From the NCBI RefSeq assembly GCF_023734135.1, contig NZ_AP025730.1:4092001-4156000 (forward strand): a stretch of DNA of 64,000 nt. Reading direction: 5' to 3'. The notes under the pieces are model-generated. The model saw only the letters and a list, made by a program, of their open reading frames with translations, made no database searches and was not told where the DNA came from. The position numbers and the translations under genes were made by a program. Shown here piece after piece: positions 9,022 to 17,672 of the stretch (the stretch's first letter is position 1; every line of letters begins with the position of its first letter). This stretch comes from Sphaerotilus microaerophilus. GTDB lineage: Bacteria; Pseudomonadota; Gammaproteobacteria; Burkholderiales; Burkholderiaceae_C.

Positions 9022-9291
9022 GGGGAAACTCTCCAGTAAATACCAAGGGATGGGCATACCGAGAATGATCTCGTGCGCGCACCTTACCCGAATTCCAGTG
9101 CGCGATCCATTCGGCAAGCACCCTGTGTGCCAGGGCCCGGAACGAGCGTTGTCCGCGGCAAACACGGCGCCATTCCGCTCACCGAATCAGGACCCCATGC
9201 ACAACGTTTGTGCGGGACCCCGCACCGTCAGTATTTACCCGGGGGTTTGTGCTGCCAGCAGCTTGACCGTCAAAACCGATCCGCGCCCGTC
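9022..9291. other. 270-bp intergenic stretch
   Basis: Upstream region of the substrate-binding protein gene and downstream region of the holC-pepA group. It contains a short inverted repeat GTGCGG-GACC-CCGCAC (9210-9225) without a T run, which may end minus-strand transcripts. No credible ORF or RNA gene seen. Confidence 0.5.
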
Positions 9292-9771
9292 TCAGCGCAA
9301 CCGCAGACGGGCAAGCTCCTGCGCCACCGCCCGTTTGACGATGTCGCGCAGCGTCAGGCTCAACTCGCGCCGGGTTTCCTCGACAAACTGATCTGTCAGG
9401 CGGGCCAAGGCCGGACCGAGCGCCTCGCGCACGCGGTACTCGAACATGCGATCTACCTGGCGCTGCACATCGCTGAGCACCTGCTGGCTGATCTGGGATT
9501 CAGCCACCGCCAGCCAGGCCTCCACCGGCACATCGGCCTCGGCCAGGGGCGCCAGAGCCAGCAGGTCGGCCGCATCACCCCTGCCGGGAGCGGCGCCAAA
9601 ACTGGCACCAGACACTGCAGCAGCGCTGGCATCCACCGCCGCCACCGGCACCGCGGGTGGCACGGGCACAGCACCAGCCGCACTGGCTGCGCTGGCCGCG
9701 GCCTCAGAGAAACCGATCACCTCGGTGAGTGTCGGCACCTCGTCGATCCGGGGTCGCACCTGTGCACTCAA
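9292..9771 (-). CDS. Conserved hypothetical protein downstream of holC
   Basis: 159 residues from a TTG at 9771 with GGGAG about 8 nt upstream. The N-terminal half is Ala/Pro/Val-rich and low in complexity. The C-terminal half (about 75-159) is a predicted amphipathic helix ending with the basic sequence DIVKRAVAQELARLRLR. It has no signal peptide and no enzymatic motif. Small proteins of this layout sit beside holC and pepA in other Burkholderiales (possibly the DUF2486 family); that assignment is from memory of gene order. Function unknown. Confidence 0.65.
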   Translation of the reverse strand: MSAQVRPRIDEVPTLTEVIGFSEAAASAASAAGAVPVPPAVPVAAVDASAAAVSGASFGAAPGRGDAADLLALAPLAEADVPVEAWLAVAESQISQQVLSDVQRQVDRMFEYRVREALGPALARLTDQFVEETRRELSLTLRDIVKRAVAQELARLRLR

Positions 9772-9823
9772 CGCAACACTCCCGCCGGTCGCGAGCCAGG
9801 GCAGGCCCCAGGATCGCCCCGCC

Positions 9824-10255
9824 TCATGCCCCCACCTCGTGGCGCTCGATGCCCAGGCCCGCCCCGGCGTAGTGCCGCCAGCGCTGGCGCGCAGCAGCGC
9901 GGTCCGATTCGGCCAGGCTGACCACCTCGATCAGGCGTGCGAAGTCCTCGTAGCGCAGCGGCACGTCCTGGCGCAGGTTGACGAGCACGCCATGACCGCG
10001 TTCGGCCGACGGCCGATCGAGCAGCAGCAGCGGCGTGGCCGCCAGCCGGGCAGGCAGGCCCGCCAGCTCGACGCCTCGCCAGTGCGGCAGGAACTCCAGC
10101 GGCTCGAACACCCAGAGCTGACGATTCAGGTCGTCCAGCGTGTGCTCGTCGCCCGTGACCACGACGCGCGCGCCGGCACGCCAGGCCTTGCGCAGCAGTC
10201 GGCAGACGTAGTCGCGCCGATCGGCCACGTTGAAATGAAACGCCACGGCGGTCAA
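9824..10255 (-). CDS. holC: DNA polymerase III subunit chi
   Basis: 143 residues starting at a TTG (10255), supported by GAGGGG 6-7 nt upstream. It opens AVAFHFNVADRRDYVCRLLRKA and carries the family pattern VVVTGDEHTLDDLNRQLW and FLPHWR, close to the usual chi length of about 140-150. Chi links the clamp-loader psi subunit to SSB during replication. It lies 10 bp after pepA on the same strand, the standard pepA-holC order of proteobacteria, so translation is probably coupled. Confidence 0.9.
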   Translation of the reverse strand: MTAVAFHFNVADRRDYVCRLLRKAWRAGARVVVTGDEHTLDDLNRQLWVFEPLEFLPHWRGVELAGLPARLAATPLLLLDRPSAERGHGVLVNLRQDVPLRYEDFARLIEVVSLAESDRAAARQRWRHYAGAGLGIERHEVGA

Positions 10256-10265
10256 GCAGAACCCC

Positions 10266-11765
10266 TCAAGTGGCTCGCTTGCGTTCCTGCGCCGTCTGAT
10301 CCGCCTGCTTCAGCAGCCAGTGGGTCAGCAGCGCGACCGGACGCCCGGTGGCTCCCTTGGCAGCACCGCTCTTCCATGCGGTGCCGGCAATGTCCAGATG
10401 CGCCCAGCGGTACTTGGCGGTGTAGCGCTTCAGGAACATCGCCGCGGTGATGACGCCACCGGCGCGCGGGCCCACGTTCGCCATGTCCGCAAAATGGCTC
10501 TTGAGGGCCTCGTCATACTCCTCGTCCAGCGGCAGGCGCCAGGCCGGGTCGGCCGCGGCGTCGCCAGCGGCCAGCAGGTCGGCTGCCAGGGCGTCATCGC
10601 TGCTGAACAGGCCGCTGCGGTGGTGACCCAGGGCGATCACGCAGGCCCCGGTCAGGGTGGCGATGTCCACCACCGCGGCGGGCTTGAAGCGCTCGGCGTA
10701 GGTCAGCGCATCACAGAGGATGAGCCGCCCCTCGGCGTCGGTGTTGAGGATCTCGATGGTCTGGCCCGACAGGCTCGTGACCACATCGCCCGGCTTGACC
10801 GCCCGGCCGCTGGGCAGGTTCTCGCAGGTGGGGATCAGTCCGATGAGGTTGATCTTCGGCCGGAGTTCGGCCACGGCGCGGAACACGCCCAGCACGCTGG
10901 CGGCGCCCCCCATGTCGAACTTCATCTCGTCCATCTCGGCCGCAGGCTTGAGCGAGATGCCACCGCTGTCGAAGGTGATGCCCTTGCCGACCAGCACCTG
11001 GGGCGCCACCTTCTTGGCCGCGCCTTGGTACTGCAGCACGATGAACTGCGGCGGCTCGTCCGAACCCTTCGCGACGGCCAGGAAGGCCCCCATGCCAAGC
11101 TTCTCGATCGCCTTGCGGTCCAGCACGTCGATCTTCAGGTCGTGTGCCGAGGCCAATTCCTGTGCCTGCTGCGCCAGCAGGGTCGGCGTGAAGTGGTTGC
11201 CCGGGCGGTTGGCGCAGTCGCGCGCCAGCTCGATACCGACCGCCAGCGCCTGGCCGCGGCGCAGCGCCTCGCGCACGCCGGCCTGTTCGGCCTTGCCGCA
11301 GGCCAGCAGCAACTTGTCGATGCGCGTGGGCGCGACGGCGCTCGGCTTGGTGTGGCGGTAGATGTATTGCTGGCCCTGTACCGCCCGCACCACCGCCTCG
11401 GCGACATCCGGCCCCAGCGCCTGCTGGCCGCCCCAGGCCACCAGCAACGACCTGGCGCCACCCTGCTTGAGGGCGCCCATCGCGGCCACCACGGCCCGCT
11501 CCATCTGCCGCACCGACACCGCCGCCGCGTCGCTGGTCACCGCCAGCACCAGGCGGGCCGCCTTCATGCCGGCAGGCCGGTGCAGATACAGCACCCGCCC
11601 GGCCTTCAGCTCCAGGTCGCCCTGGGCCAGCGCGTCGTCCAGCAACCCCTGCCAGACAGCGCCCGCCGCGCAGGCCTCGCGCTGCGCCGGCAGCACGAGA
11701 ATCAGCGCATCGGCAACCTGATCCTGCAACTGATTGGCACTGGCCAGGAGGGTTTGAGCGTCCAT
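10266..11765 (-). CDS. pepA: Leucyl aminopeptidase
   Basis: 499 residues, ATG start. A cytosolic M17 aminopeptidase releasing N-terminal residues from peptides. The C-terminal catalytic domain has the metal-binding KGITFDSGG segment (about 256-264, within LVGKGITFDSGGISLKP) and the signature NTDAEGRL (about 341-348). The N-terminal domain is the less conserved M17 type. It lies back to back with lptF, only 27 bp between start codons, and leads the pepA-holC-hypothetical run. In some bacteria PepA also binds DNA as a regulator; nothing here tests that. Confidence 0.95.
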   Translation of the reverse strand: MDAQTLLASANQLQDQVADALILVLPAQREACAAGAVWQGLLDDALAQGDLELKAGRVLYLHRPAGMKAARLVLAVTSDAAAVSVRQMERAVVAAMGALKQGGARSLLVAWGGQQALGPDVAEAVVRAVQGQQYIYRHTKPSAVAPTRIDKLLLACGKAEQAGVREALRRGQALAVGIELARDCANRPGNHFTPTLLAQQAQELASAHDLKIDVLDRKAIEKLGMGAFLAVAKGSDEPPQFIVLQYQGAAKKVAPQVLVGKGITFDSGGISLKPAAEMDEMKFDMGGAASVLGVFRAVAELRPKINLIGLIPTCENLPSGRAVKPGDVVTSLSGQTIEILNTDAEGRLILCDALTYAERFKPAAVVDIATLTGACVIALGHHRSGLFSSDDALAADLLAAGDAAADPAWRLPLDEEYDEALKSHFADMANVGPRAGGVITAAMFLKRYTAKYRWAHLDIAGTAWKSGAAKGATGRPVALLTHWLLKQADQTAQERKRAT

Positions 11766-11792
11766 AATTCCGAGTTCATTTGAAACGAACTG

Positions 11793-12890
11793 ATGTTATT
11801 CGATTCCTCTTTGCGCAAGGAGCTGTCCCGCAGTTTCGGCGGCACCGTCGTGGTGGTCGTGACGATCGTCGTGACGATGATGCTCATCCGCACCCTCGGC
11901 CAGGCGGCGGGCGGGCGCGTGTCGCCGCAGGACGTGGCCCTGATGCTGGGCTACGTCATGCTCGGCCACCTGCCCACGGTGCTCAGCCTCTCGATCTTCG
12001 TGGCGGTGGTCTCCACGCTCACGCGCCAGCACCGTGACAGCGAGATGGCGATCTGGTTCAGCAGCGGCCAGTCGCTGTGGCGGTTCCTGCGCCCGGTGCT
12101 GCGCTTCGCGGCGCCCATCCTGCTGCTGATCGCTGCGATGGTGCTCTCCGTGTGGCCCTGGGCGAACCAGAACATCGCCAGCCTGCGGGAGCGCTACGAG
12201 CAGCGCTCCGATCTGTCGCGCGTCGCCCCCGGGCAATTCCAGACCTCACGCAGCGGCCAGCGCGTCTTCTTCATCGACAAGGAGGCACCGCAGGAGGGCA
12301 CCGGGCGCAACATCTTCATCCTCGACCAGCGCGAGGACCGCGAGTCCGTCACCACCGCACAGGCCGGCAGCATCGAGGTGACCAGCGACAACGCCCGCCA
12401 GCTGACGCTGCGCCACGGTGCGCGCACCGACCTGGACCTGGACGGCGGCACGCGCACCATCTCCCGTTTCGACAGCTACCAGGTGCGCCTGAACGAGGCA
12501 CGCAGCAGCGCGCTCGACGCCCCGCCCCCCAAGGCGCGCAGCTCGCTGGAGCTGCTGGCGCAGCGCAGCCGCGAGGGCGACAGCGAACTGGCCTACCGCT
12601 TCGGCCAGGTGGCTGCGGCCATCAACCTCGTCCTCCTGGGGCTCGGCCTGGTGTCGGGTGACGTGCGCCGGGCCAACTCCTGGTCCATGTTGTACGCCCT
12701 GCTGAGCTTCGTGGTGTATTTCAACCTGCTCAACCTCAGCCAGGCCTGGGTCGCCGGTGGCCGCCTCAGCCTGGGCACGGCGCTGCTGGCCGTGCACGGC
12801 AGCATCGCGGTGCTGGCGCTGGTGCAGCTGTGGTGGCGTGCCCGGGGCGTGGCACGCCCGCTGCTGTGGCGCACGGCCGCACCGCGCTGA
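11793..12890 (+). CDS. lptF: LPS export permease LptF
   Basis: 365 residues. Inner-membrane half of the LptB2FG transporter that extracts lipopolysaccharide and passes it to LptC/A/D. It has an N-terminal membrane segment after MLFDSSLRKELSRSF, further helices at about 50-75 and 100-120, a periplasmic beta-jellyroll (about 130-265, with VFFIDKEAP and RFDSYQVRL) and three C-terminal helices. It lies 29 bp upstream of lptG, the usual order. The start has little ribosome-site signal. Its promoter must overlap the 5' end of pepA because only 27 bp separate the two starts. Confidence 0.93.
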   Translation: MLFDSSLRKELSRSFGGTVVVVVTIVVTMMLIRTLGQAAGGRVSPQDVALMLGYVMLGHLPTVLSLSIFVAVVSTLTRQHRDSEMAIWFSSGQSLWRFLRPVLRFAAPILLLIAAMVLSVWPWANQNIASLRERYEQRSDLSRVAPGQFQTSRSGQRVFFIDKEAPQEGTGRNIFILDQREDRESVTTAQAGSIEVTSDNARQLTLRHGARTDLDLDGGTRTISRFDSYQVRLNEARSSALDAPPPKARSSLELLAQRSREGDSELAYRFGQVAAAINLVLLGLGLVSGDVRRANSWSMLYALLSFVVYFNLLNLSQAWVAGGRLSLGTALLAVHGSIAVLALVQLWWRARGVARPLLWRTAAPR

Positions 12891-12919
12891 GCCGACGCCC
12901 CACCCGCCGGAGCCTGTCC

Positions 12920-14026
12920 ATGCGCACCGTCCGCCGCCTGCTGTACCGGGAGATCCTCGGCGCCACCGGTTTCGTGGCCGCCGCCTTCCTCGGCCTGTTC
13001 TTCTTCTTCGACCTCGTGGACGAGGTCGACCGCATCGGCCGCAACGGCTACAGCGTCGGCCGCGCGCTGCTGGTGTGCCTGATGCAGGTGCCCGGCCACG
13101 TCTACGAGCTGCTGCCCATCGCGCTGCTGATCGGGGCGATCTACGCCCTGGCGAGGCTGGCCCAGTCGTCGGAGTTCACGATCCTGCGCACCGGCGGGCT
13201 CGGCCCGCGGCGCGCGCTGGTGCTGCTGACCGCACTGGGGCTGGGCTTCGTAGCCTTCACCTTCGTCATCGGCGACGTCGTGGCCCCCTGGTTCGAGCGC
13301 CAGGCCACGCTGATGCAGGCCACGCGCAACGGGCACCTCAACGTCGCGCGCGGCGGGGCGTGGCTGCGCGACAGCGTGCGCGGGCCGGACGGCGAACGGC
13401 GCTTCACCGTCAACATCGGCGAGGCGCACTCGGACGGCGAGGTGGCGCAGGTGCGCATCTTCGAATTCGGCCCGCGCGGCGAGCTGCTCACGCGCACCTC
13501 GGCCGCGCGCGCCACGGTGGGCAACGACGGCGTGTGGACGCTGGAGGAGGTGCAGATCTCGCACTGGGCTCCCGATGCCACGCCCCGGCTGGACGCCGAC
13601 CAGCGCCTGGTGCGCCACACCTGGCAATCCAGCCTGAACCGCTCGGTGCTGGCCGCCGCGGTGCTGCCGCTGGGCACCATGTCCACCGCGGCGCTGTGGC
13701 GCTACATGACGCACCTGGCCGACCACGAGCAGGCCGCGCAGCGCTACGAGATCCAGTTTTGGAAGCGCGCGCTCTACCCCTTCGCCTGCCTGGTGATGCT
13801 GGCACTGGCGCTGCCCTTTGCCTACCTGCACGGGCGCAGCGGCGGCATCAGCCTGAAGGTCTTCGGCGGCATCATGCTGGGCATCAGCTTCGTGCTGCTC
13901 AACAATGTGATGGGGCATCTGGGCCTGCTGCAGAACTGGACCCCCTGGGTGGCCGCGAGCGTGCCCAGTGCAATCTACCTGCTGCTGTCGCTGGGCGCCT
14001 TCAGCTGGCTGGTGCGCTACCGCTGA
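12920..14026 (+). CDS. lptG: LPS export permease LptG
   Basis: 368 residues from the ATG at 12920 (CGGAG upstream); the frame extends further 5' but MRTVRRLLYREILGA is the family start. Six predicted membrane helices flank a periplasmic jellyroll (about 130-270, with ARGGAWLRDS and FTVNIGEAH). The last helices hold FAYLHGRSGGISLKVFGGI, a conserved LptG end. It pairs with LptF around LptB to drive LPS out of the inner membrane. Confidence 0.93.
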   Translation: MRTVRRLLYREILGATGFVAAAFLGLFFFFDLVDEVDRIGRNGYSVGRALLVCLMQVPGHVYELLPIALLIGAIYALARLAQSSEFTILRTGGLGPRRALVLLTALGLGFVAFTFVIGDVVAPWFERQATLMQATRNGHLNVARGGAWLRDSVRGPDGERRFTVNIGEAHSDGEVAQVRIFEFGPRGELLTRTSAARATVGNDGVWTLEEVQISHWAPDATPRLDADQRLVRHTWQSSLNRSVLAAAVLPLGTMSTAALWRYMTHLADHEQAAQRYEIQFWKRALYPFACLVMLALALPFAYLHGRSGGISLKVFGGIMLGISFVLLNNVMGHLGLLQNWTPWVAASVPSAIYLLLSLGAFSWLVRYR

Positions 14027-14094
14027 CGCGCGCACCGGGCGCCCCGCGGCCGAGCCGCCTTCCCGGACGACGAACCGAACCCTCAAGGAACCCG

Positions 14095-14490
14095 ATGCAC
14101 GGCATCCTGCTCTTCGCCCACGGCGCCCGCGACGCGGCCTGGGCCTGGCCCTTCGAAGCCATCGCCGCGCACATGCGCACCCACCACGTCGACGGGCCGG
14201 TGGCGCTGGCCTACCTCGAACTGATGCAGCCCGGCCTGCCCGAGGCCGTCGATGCCCTGGTCCGCCAGGGCTGCCAGGCCATCACCGTGGTGCCGATGTT
14301 CCTCGGCGCTGGAGGCCATGTGCGGCGTGACCTGCCCGCGCTGATGGAACGGCTGCGCACCGAACACCCTGGCTTGCAGCTGCGCAGCACCTGCGCCATC
14401 GGCGAGTCCGACGCGGTCAACCGCGCCCTCGCCACGGCCGCCCTGGCACTGGCCACCGAGTCGCTTGCCGGCCCGTCCACCGCCCCATGA
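14095..14490 (+). CDS. Small CbiX-type sirohydrochlorin chelatase-like protein
   Basis: 131 residues from the ATG at 14095 (AAGGAA upstream). A single CbiX half-domain: MHGILLFAHGARDAAWAWPF with the metal-binding His in FAHGARD, then AYLELMQPGLPEAVD, and the second-histidine region VVPMFLGAGGHVRRDLP. CbiX-short proteins insert metal into sirohydrochlorin for siroheme (nitrite and sulfite reductases) or cobalamin. Its stop overlaps the start of the CysB-type regulator by 4 bp (ATGA), tying it to sulfur assimilation. Confidence 0.82.
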   Translation: MHGILLFAHGARDAAWAWPFEAIAAHMRTHHVDGPVALAYLELMQPGLPEAVDALVRQGCQAITVVPMFLGAGGHVRRDLPALMERLRTEHPGLQLRSTCAIGESDAVNRALATAALALATESLAGPSTAP

Positions 14491-15446
14491 ACCTGCACCA
14501 GTTCCGCTTCGTGCAGGAGGCGGCGCGCCGCCAGCTCAACCTCACCGAGACCGCCAAGGCGCTGCACACCTCGCAGCCAGGCATCTCCAAGGCCATCCTG
14601 GAGCTGGAGGAGGAGCTCGGCGTGGACATCTTCGCCCGCCACGGCAAGCGCCTCAAGCGCATCACCGAGCCAGGCGAGCAGGTGCTGCGCAGCATCGAGG
14701 TGATCCTGCGCGAGGTGGCCAACCTCAAGCGCATCGGCGAGGAGTACTCGCTGCAGGAGGCTGGCACCATCTCGATCGCCGCCACCCACACCCAGGCGCG
14801 CTACGTGCTGCCCGCCCCGGTGGCCGCGCTGCGCCTGCGCTACCCGAAGGTGGCCGTGAGCCTGCACCAGGGCACGCCCGACCAGGTCGCGCGCATGGTG
14901 CTGGACGACGCCGCCGAGGTCGGCATGGCCACCGAACGCCTGGCCGAGTACGACGACCTCGTCACCCTGCCCTGCTACGAATGGCGCCACGTGGCCGTGA
15001 TGCCGGCCGCGCACCCGCTCGCTGGCGTCGAGCGGCTCAGCCTGGACGACCTGGCCGCGCAGCCGCTGATCTCCTACCACCCCTCCTTCACCGGCCGCTC
15101 GCGCATCGACGCGGCCTTCGCCCACCGCGGCCTGAAGCCCCAGTTCGTGCTGGAGGCGATCGACTCCGACGTCATCAAGACCTACGCGCGCCTGGGCATG
15201 GGCCTGGGCCTGGTGGCCGAGATGGCGGTGCGCGAGGACCCGCTGTTCGCCAGCGGCACGGACATGGTGGCCCGCCCGGTCGGGCACCTGTTCGGCGGCA
15301 ACGTGGCGCGCATCGCCTTCAAGCGCGGCGCCTACCTGCGCAACTTCGTCTACACCTTCGCCGAGCTGCTGTCCGACCGCCTCAGCCGCGCCCTGGTCAC
15401 CCGCGCGATGCAGGCTGGCCCGGACGCCGCCGGCTACGAGCTCTGA
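14487..15446 (+). CDS. CysB-type LysR regulator of sulfur assimilation
   Basis: 319 residues. The N-terminal winged helix MNLHQFRFVQEAARRQLNLT with the recognition helix TSQPGISKAILELEEELG, then a LysR substrate domain with ISIAATHTQARYVLP. The TTHTQARY and YHPSFTGRSRI patterns are those of CysB/Cbl, which bind acetylserine or sulfur-starvation signals and activate cys genes. It starts inside the end of the chelatase gene (ATGA overlap), so the two are translationally coupled. The regulator could control siroheme supply together with sulfite reduction. Confidence 0.9.
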   Translation: MNLHQFRFVQEAARRQLNLTETAKALHTSQPGISKAILELEEELGVDIFARHGKRLKRITEPGEQVLRSIEVILREVANLKRIGEEYSLQEAGTISIAATHTQARYVLPAPVAALRLRYPKVAVSLHQGTPDQVARMVLDDAAEVGMATERLAEYDDLVTLPCYEWRHVAVMPAAHPLAGVERLSLDDLAAQPLISYHPSFTGRSRIDAAFAHRGLKPQFVLEAIDSDVIKTYARLGMGLGLVAEMAVREDPLFASGTDMVARPVGHLFGGNVARIAFKRGAYLRNFVYTFAELLSDRLSRALVTRAMQAGPDAAGYEL

Positions 15447-15472
15447 TCCCAGCCCCCGCCTGCCTACCTGCC

Positions 15473-16696
15473 ATGACCACGACGCCCACCCCTGCCGCGC
15501 CGCGCACGCCCCCGCTCACCAGCCGCCTGCCGCAGGTGGGCACCACCATCTTCACCGTGATGTCGGCGCTCGCCCAGGAATGCGCCGCGGTCAACCTCGG
15601 CCAGGGCTTCCCGGACTTCGACGGCGATGCGCGCCTGATGGCCGCGGTCAAGCAGGCCCTGGACGCCGGCCACAACCAGTACCCACCGATGGCCGGCGTG
15701 CCCGTGCTGCGCGAGGCCATCGCCGCCAAGATCGAGGCGCTGTACGGCCAGCGCTACGACGTGGGCAGCGAGATCACCGTCACCGCCGGCGCCACCCAGG
15801 CGATCCTCACCGCCGTGCTGGCCCTGGTGCACCCGGGTGACGAGGTCATCGTCCTGGAGCCCTGCTACGACAGCTACGAGCCGGCGATCACGCTCGCTGG
15901 TGCCACGCCAGTGCGCGTGCCGCTGAGCGCAGGCAGCTTCCGCCCCGACTTCGCCCGGCTGGCCGCGGCCATCACCCCCCGCACCCGGGCGCTGATCGTC
16001 AACACGCCACACAACCCCACGGGCACCGTCTGGAGCGCCGCCGAGATGGCGCAGCTGGCCGAGCTGCTGCGCCCCACCGATGTGCTGCTGATCGCCGACG
16101 AGGTCTACGAGCACATGGTCTACGACGGCGCGGCGCACCAGAGCGTGGCGCGCCACCCGGAGCTCGCTGCCCGCAGCGTGCTGATCTCCAGCTTCGGCAA
16201 GACCTACCACGTCACCGGCTGGAAGGTGGGCTTCGCCGCCGCCCCCGCTGCGCTGATGGCGGAGTTCCGCAAGGTGCACCAGTTCAACGTCTTCACGGTC
16301 AACAGCCCCATGCAGCACGGTCTGGCCGCCTACATGGCCGACCCGGCGCCCTACCTGGAGCTGCCCGCGTTCTACCAGCGCAAGCGCGACCTCTTCCGCG
16401 CCGGCCTGGCCGGCACGCCGCTGCGCCTGCTGCCCTGCGAAGGCACCTACTTCCAGTGCGTCGACTACAGCGGCCTGCATGCCGACATTGCCGCACTCGG
16501 CGAAGCCGACTTCTGCCGCTGGCTGACGCGCGAGGTCGGCGTCGCAGCCATCCCGCTGTCGGCCTTCTACGCCGATGGCCGCAATCAGCAGATTGCCCGC
16601 CTGTGCTTCGCCAAGCGCGACGAGACCCTGCAGGCCGCGCTGGAGCGACTGCAGCAGCGGCTGCAGCGGCTGCAGCGGCGTTTGCCGGTGGCCTGA
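15473..16696 (+). CDS. PLP-dependent aminotransferase, methionine aminotransferase (YbdL)-like
   Basis: 407 residues from the ATG at 15473. A fold-type I class I/II aminotransferase: VNLGQGFPDFDGDARLM and NQYPPMAGVPVLREAI near the start, NTPHNPTGTVW in the cofactor region, and SSFGKTYHVTGWKVGF with the PLP lysine at residue 243. This subgroup includes E. coli YbdL (methionine and aromatic amino acids) and kynurenine aminotransferase-like enzymes. The C-terminus is a Gln/Leu/Arg-rich tail (LQQRLQRLQRRL) encoded by tandem gcggctgcag-like units. It follows the CysB-type regulator by 26 bp, which fits a sulfur amino-acid role. Confidence 0.88.
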   Translation: MTTTPTPAAPRTPPLTSRLPQVGTTIFTVMSALAQECAAVNLGQGFPDFDGDARLMAAVKQALDAGHNQYPPMAGVPVLREAIAAKIEALYGQRYDVGSEITVTAGATQAILTAVLALVHPGDEVIVLEPCYDSYEPAITLAGATPVRVPLSAGSFRPDFARLAAAITPRTRALIVNTPHNPTGTVWSAAEMAQLAELLRPTDVLLIADEVYEHMVYDGAAHQSVARHPELAARSVLISSFGKTYHVTGWKVGFAAAPAALMAEFRKVHQFNVFTVNSPMQHGLAAYMADPAPYLELPAFYQRKRDLFRAGLAGTPLRLLPCEGTYFQCVDYSGLHADIAALGEADFCRWLTREVGVAAIPLSAFYADGRNQQIARLCFAKRDETLQAALERLQQRLQRLQRRLPVA

Positions 16697-16754
16697 CCCG
16701 ATGCGCCGTGACCGGCCCCTCACCGCCGCGGCACCCCTTCTGTCGCACCGCAAT

Positions 16755-16778
16755 AAGCACGAACGGTCGTGCTTTTTT
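16755..16778 (+). terminator. Hairpin with T run after the aminotransferase gene (could double as an operator)
   Basis: AAGCACGA-ACGG-TCGTGCTT followed by TTTT, 58 bp after the aminotransferase stop and 87 bp before the next start. The features are those of a rho-independent terminator. The same palindrome, AGCACGAACGGTCGTGCT, also looks like a TetR-family operator for an acyl-CoA gene. Confidence 0.75.
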
Positions 16779-16865
16779 GCTGCACAATCCAGCCCGACCG
16801 CCAGCCATCGGTGATCCGGTGCCGCTGTGCCTGACTGGACCCGCCCCCTCGAACCGAGCCCCGCC

Positions 16866-17639
16866 ATGCCAGCCGAACTCCTCATCTCCCGCCAGGGCAG
16901 CACCCTGGTCCTGACCCTCAGCGACCCGGCCGCGCGCAACGCGCTGTCGCCGGAGATCTACGCCGCCGGCACTGAGGCGATCGGCTTGGCCGAGGGCGAC
17001 CCGCAGGTGCGCGCCATCGTGCTGACCGGCGCAGCCGGGCACTTCAGCGGCGGGGGCAACCTGGGCCAATTGCAGGCCGTACGCGGCCAGCCCCAGCAGC
17101 AGGGCGAGCGTGTCGATGCCCTGCATCGCTGGATCGAGGCCCTGCGGGCCTGCCCGAAGCCGGTGATCGCCGCCGTCGAAGGCGCCGCCGCCGGCGCCGG
17201 CTGCTCACTGGCGCTGGCCTGCGACCTGCTGGTCGCCTCGCGCGAAGCCAAGTTCACGCTGGCCTACGGGCGCATCGGCTTCTCGCCCGACGGGGGCGCC
17301 AGCTGGCACCTCGCTGCCGGGCTGCCGCGTCAGCAGGCGCTGGAATGGCTCTGGCTGGCGAAGACCCGCACGGGTGAAGACCTGCAGCGCAGTGGCTTGG
17401 TGAACCGCCTGTGCGCCCCGGGCGAAGCGCTCGCCACCGCACTCGCCCTGGCCGACGAGCTGGCTGCGATGGCGCCCAACGCGCTCGCGTCGGTCAAGGA
17501 GCTGGTCGCCCAGCCGTCCCCCGCACTGGCCGACCACCTCGACCGCGAGCGCGACGCCTTCGTCGCCAACGTCAACCACGACAACGGCGCTGAGGGGCTG
17601 GCCGCCTGGCACGAGAAGCGCCGCGCCACGTTCCGCTGA
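16866..17639 (+). CDS. Enoyl-CoA hydratase/isomerase family protein
   Basis: 257 residues from the ATG at 16866 (a GTG 39 bp upstream is in frame but less likely). A crotonase fold: NALSPEIYAA, oxyanion-hole segment HFSGGGNLGQL, second oxyanion segment AAVEGAAAGAGCSLALACDL, and IGFSPDGGASWHL where many hydratases have a catalytic Glu in this loop; here the loop reads SPDGG. Acyl-CoA substrate cannot be fixed from sequence. Relatives in Burkholderiales are sometimes labelled an alternative oxepin-CoA hydrolase of phenylacetate breakdown, but no paa genes are nearby. A Crp/Fnr regulator follows after 33 bp. Confidence 0.85.
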   Translation: MPAELLISRQGSTLVLTLSDPAARNALSPEIYAAGTEAIGLAEGDPQVRAIVLTGAAGHFSGGGNLGQLQAVRGQPQQQGERVDALHRWIEALRACPKPVIAAVEGAAAGAGCSLALACDLLVASREAKFTLAYGRIGFSPDGGASWHLAAGLPRQQALEWLWLAKTRTGEDLQRSGLVNRLCAPGEALATALALADELAAMAPNALASVKELVAQPSPALADHLDRERDAFVANVNHDNGAEGLAAWHEKRRATFR

Positions 17640-17672
17640 TCCACCCCGTCCTTGCCGAAGGCACCGAGCCGC

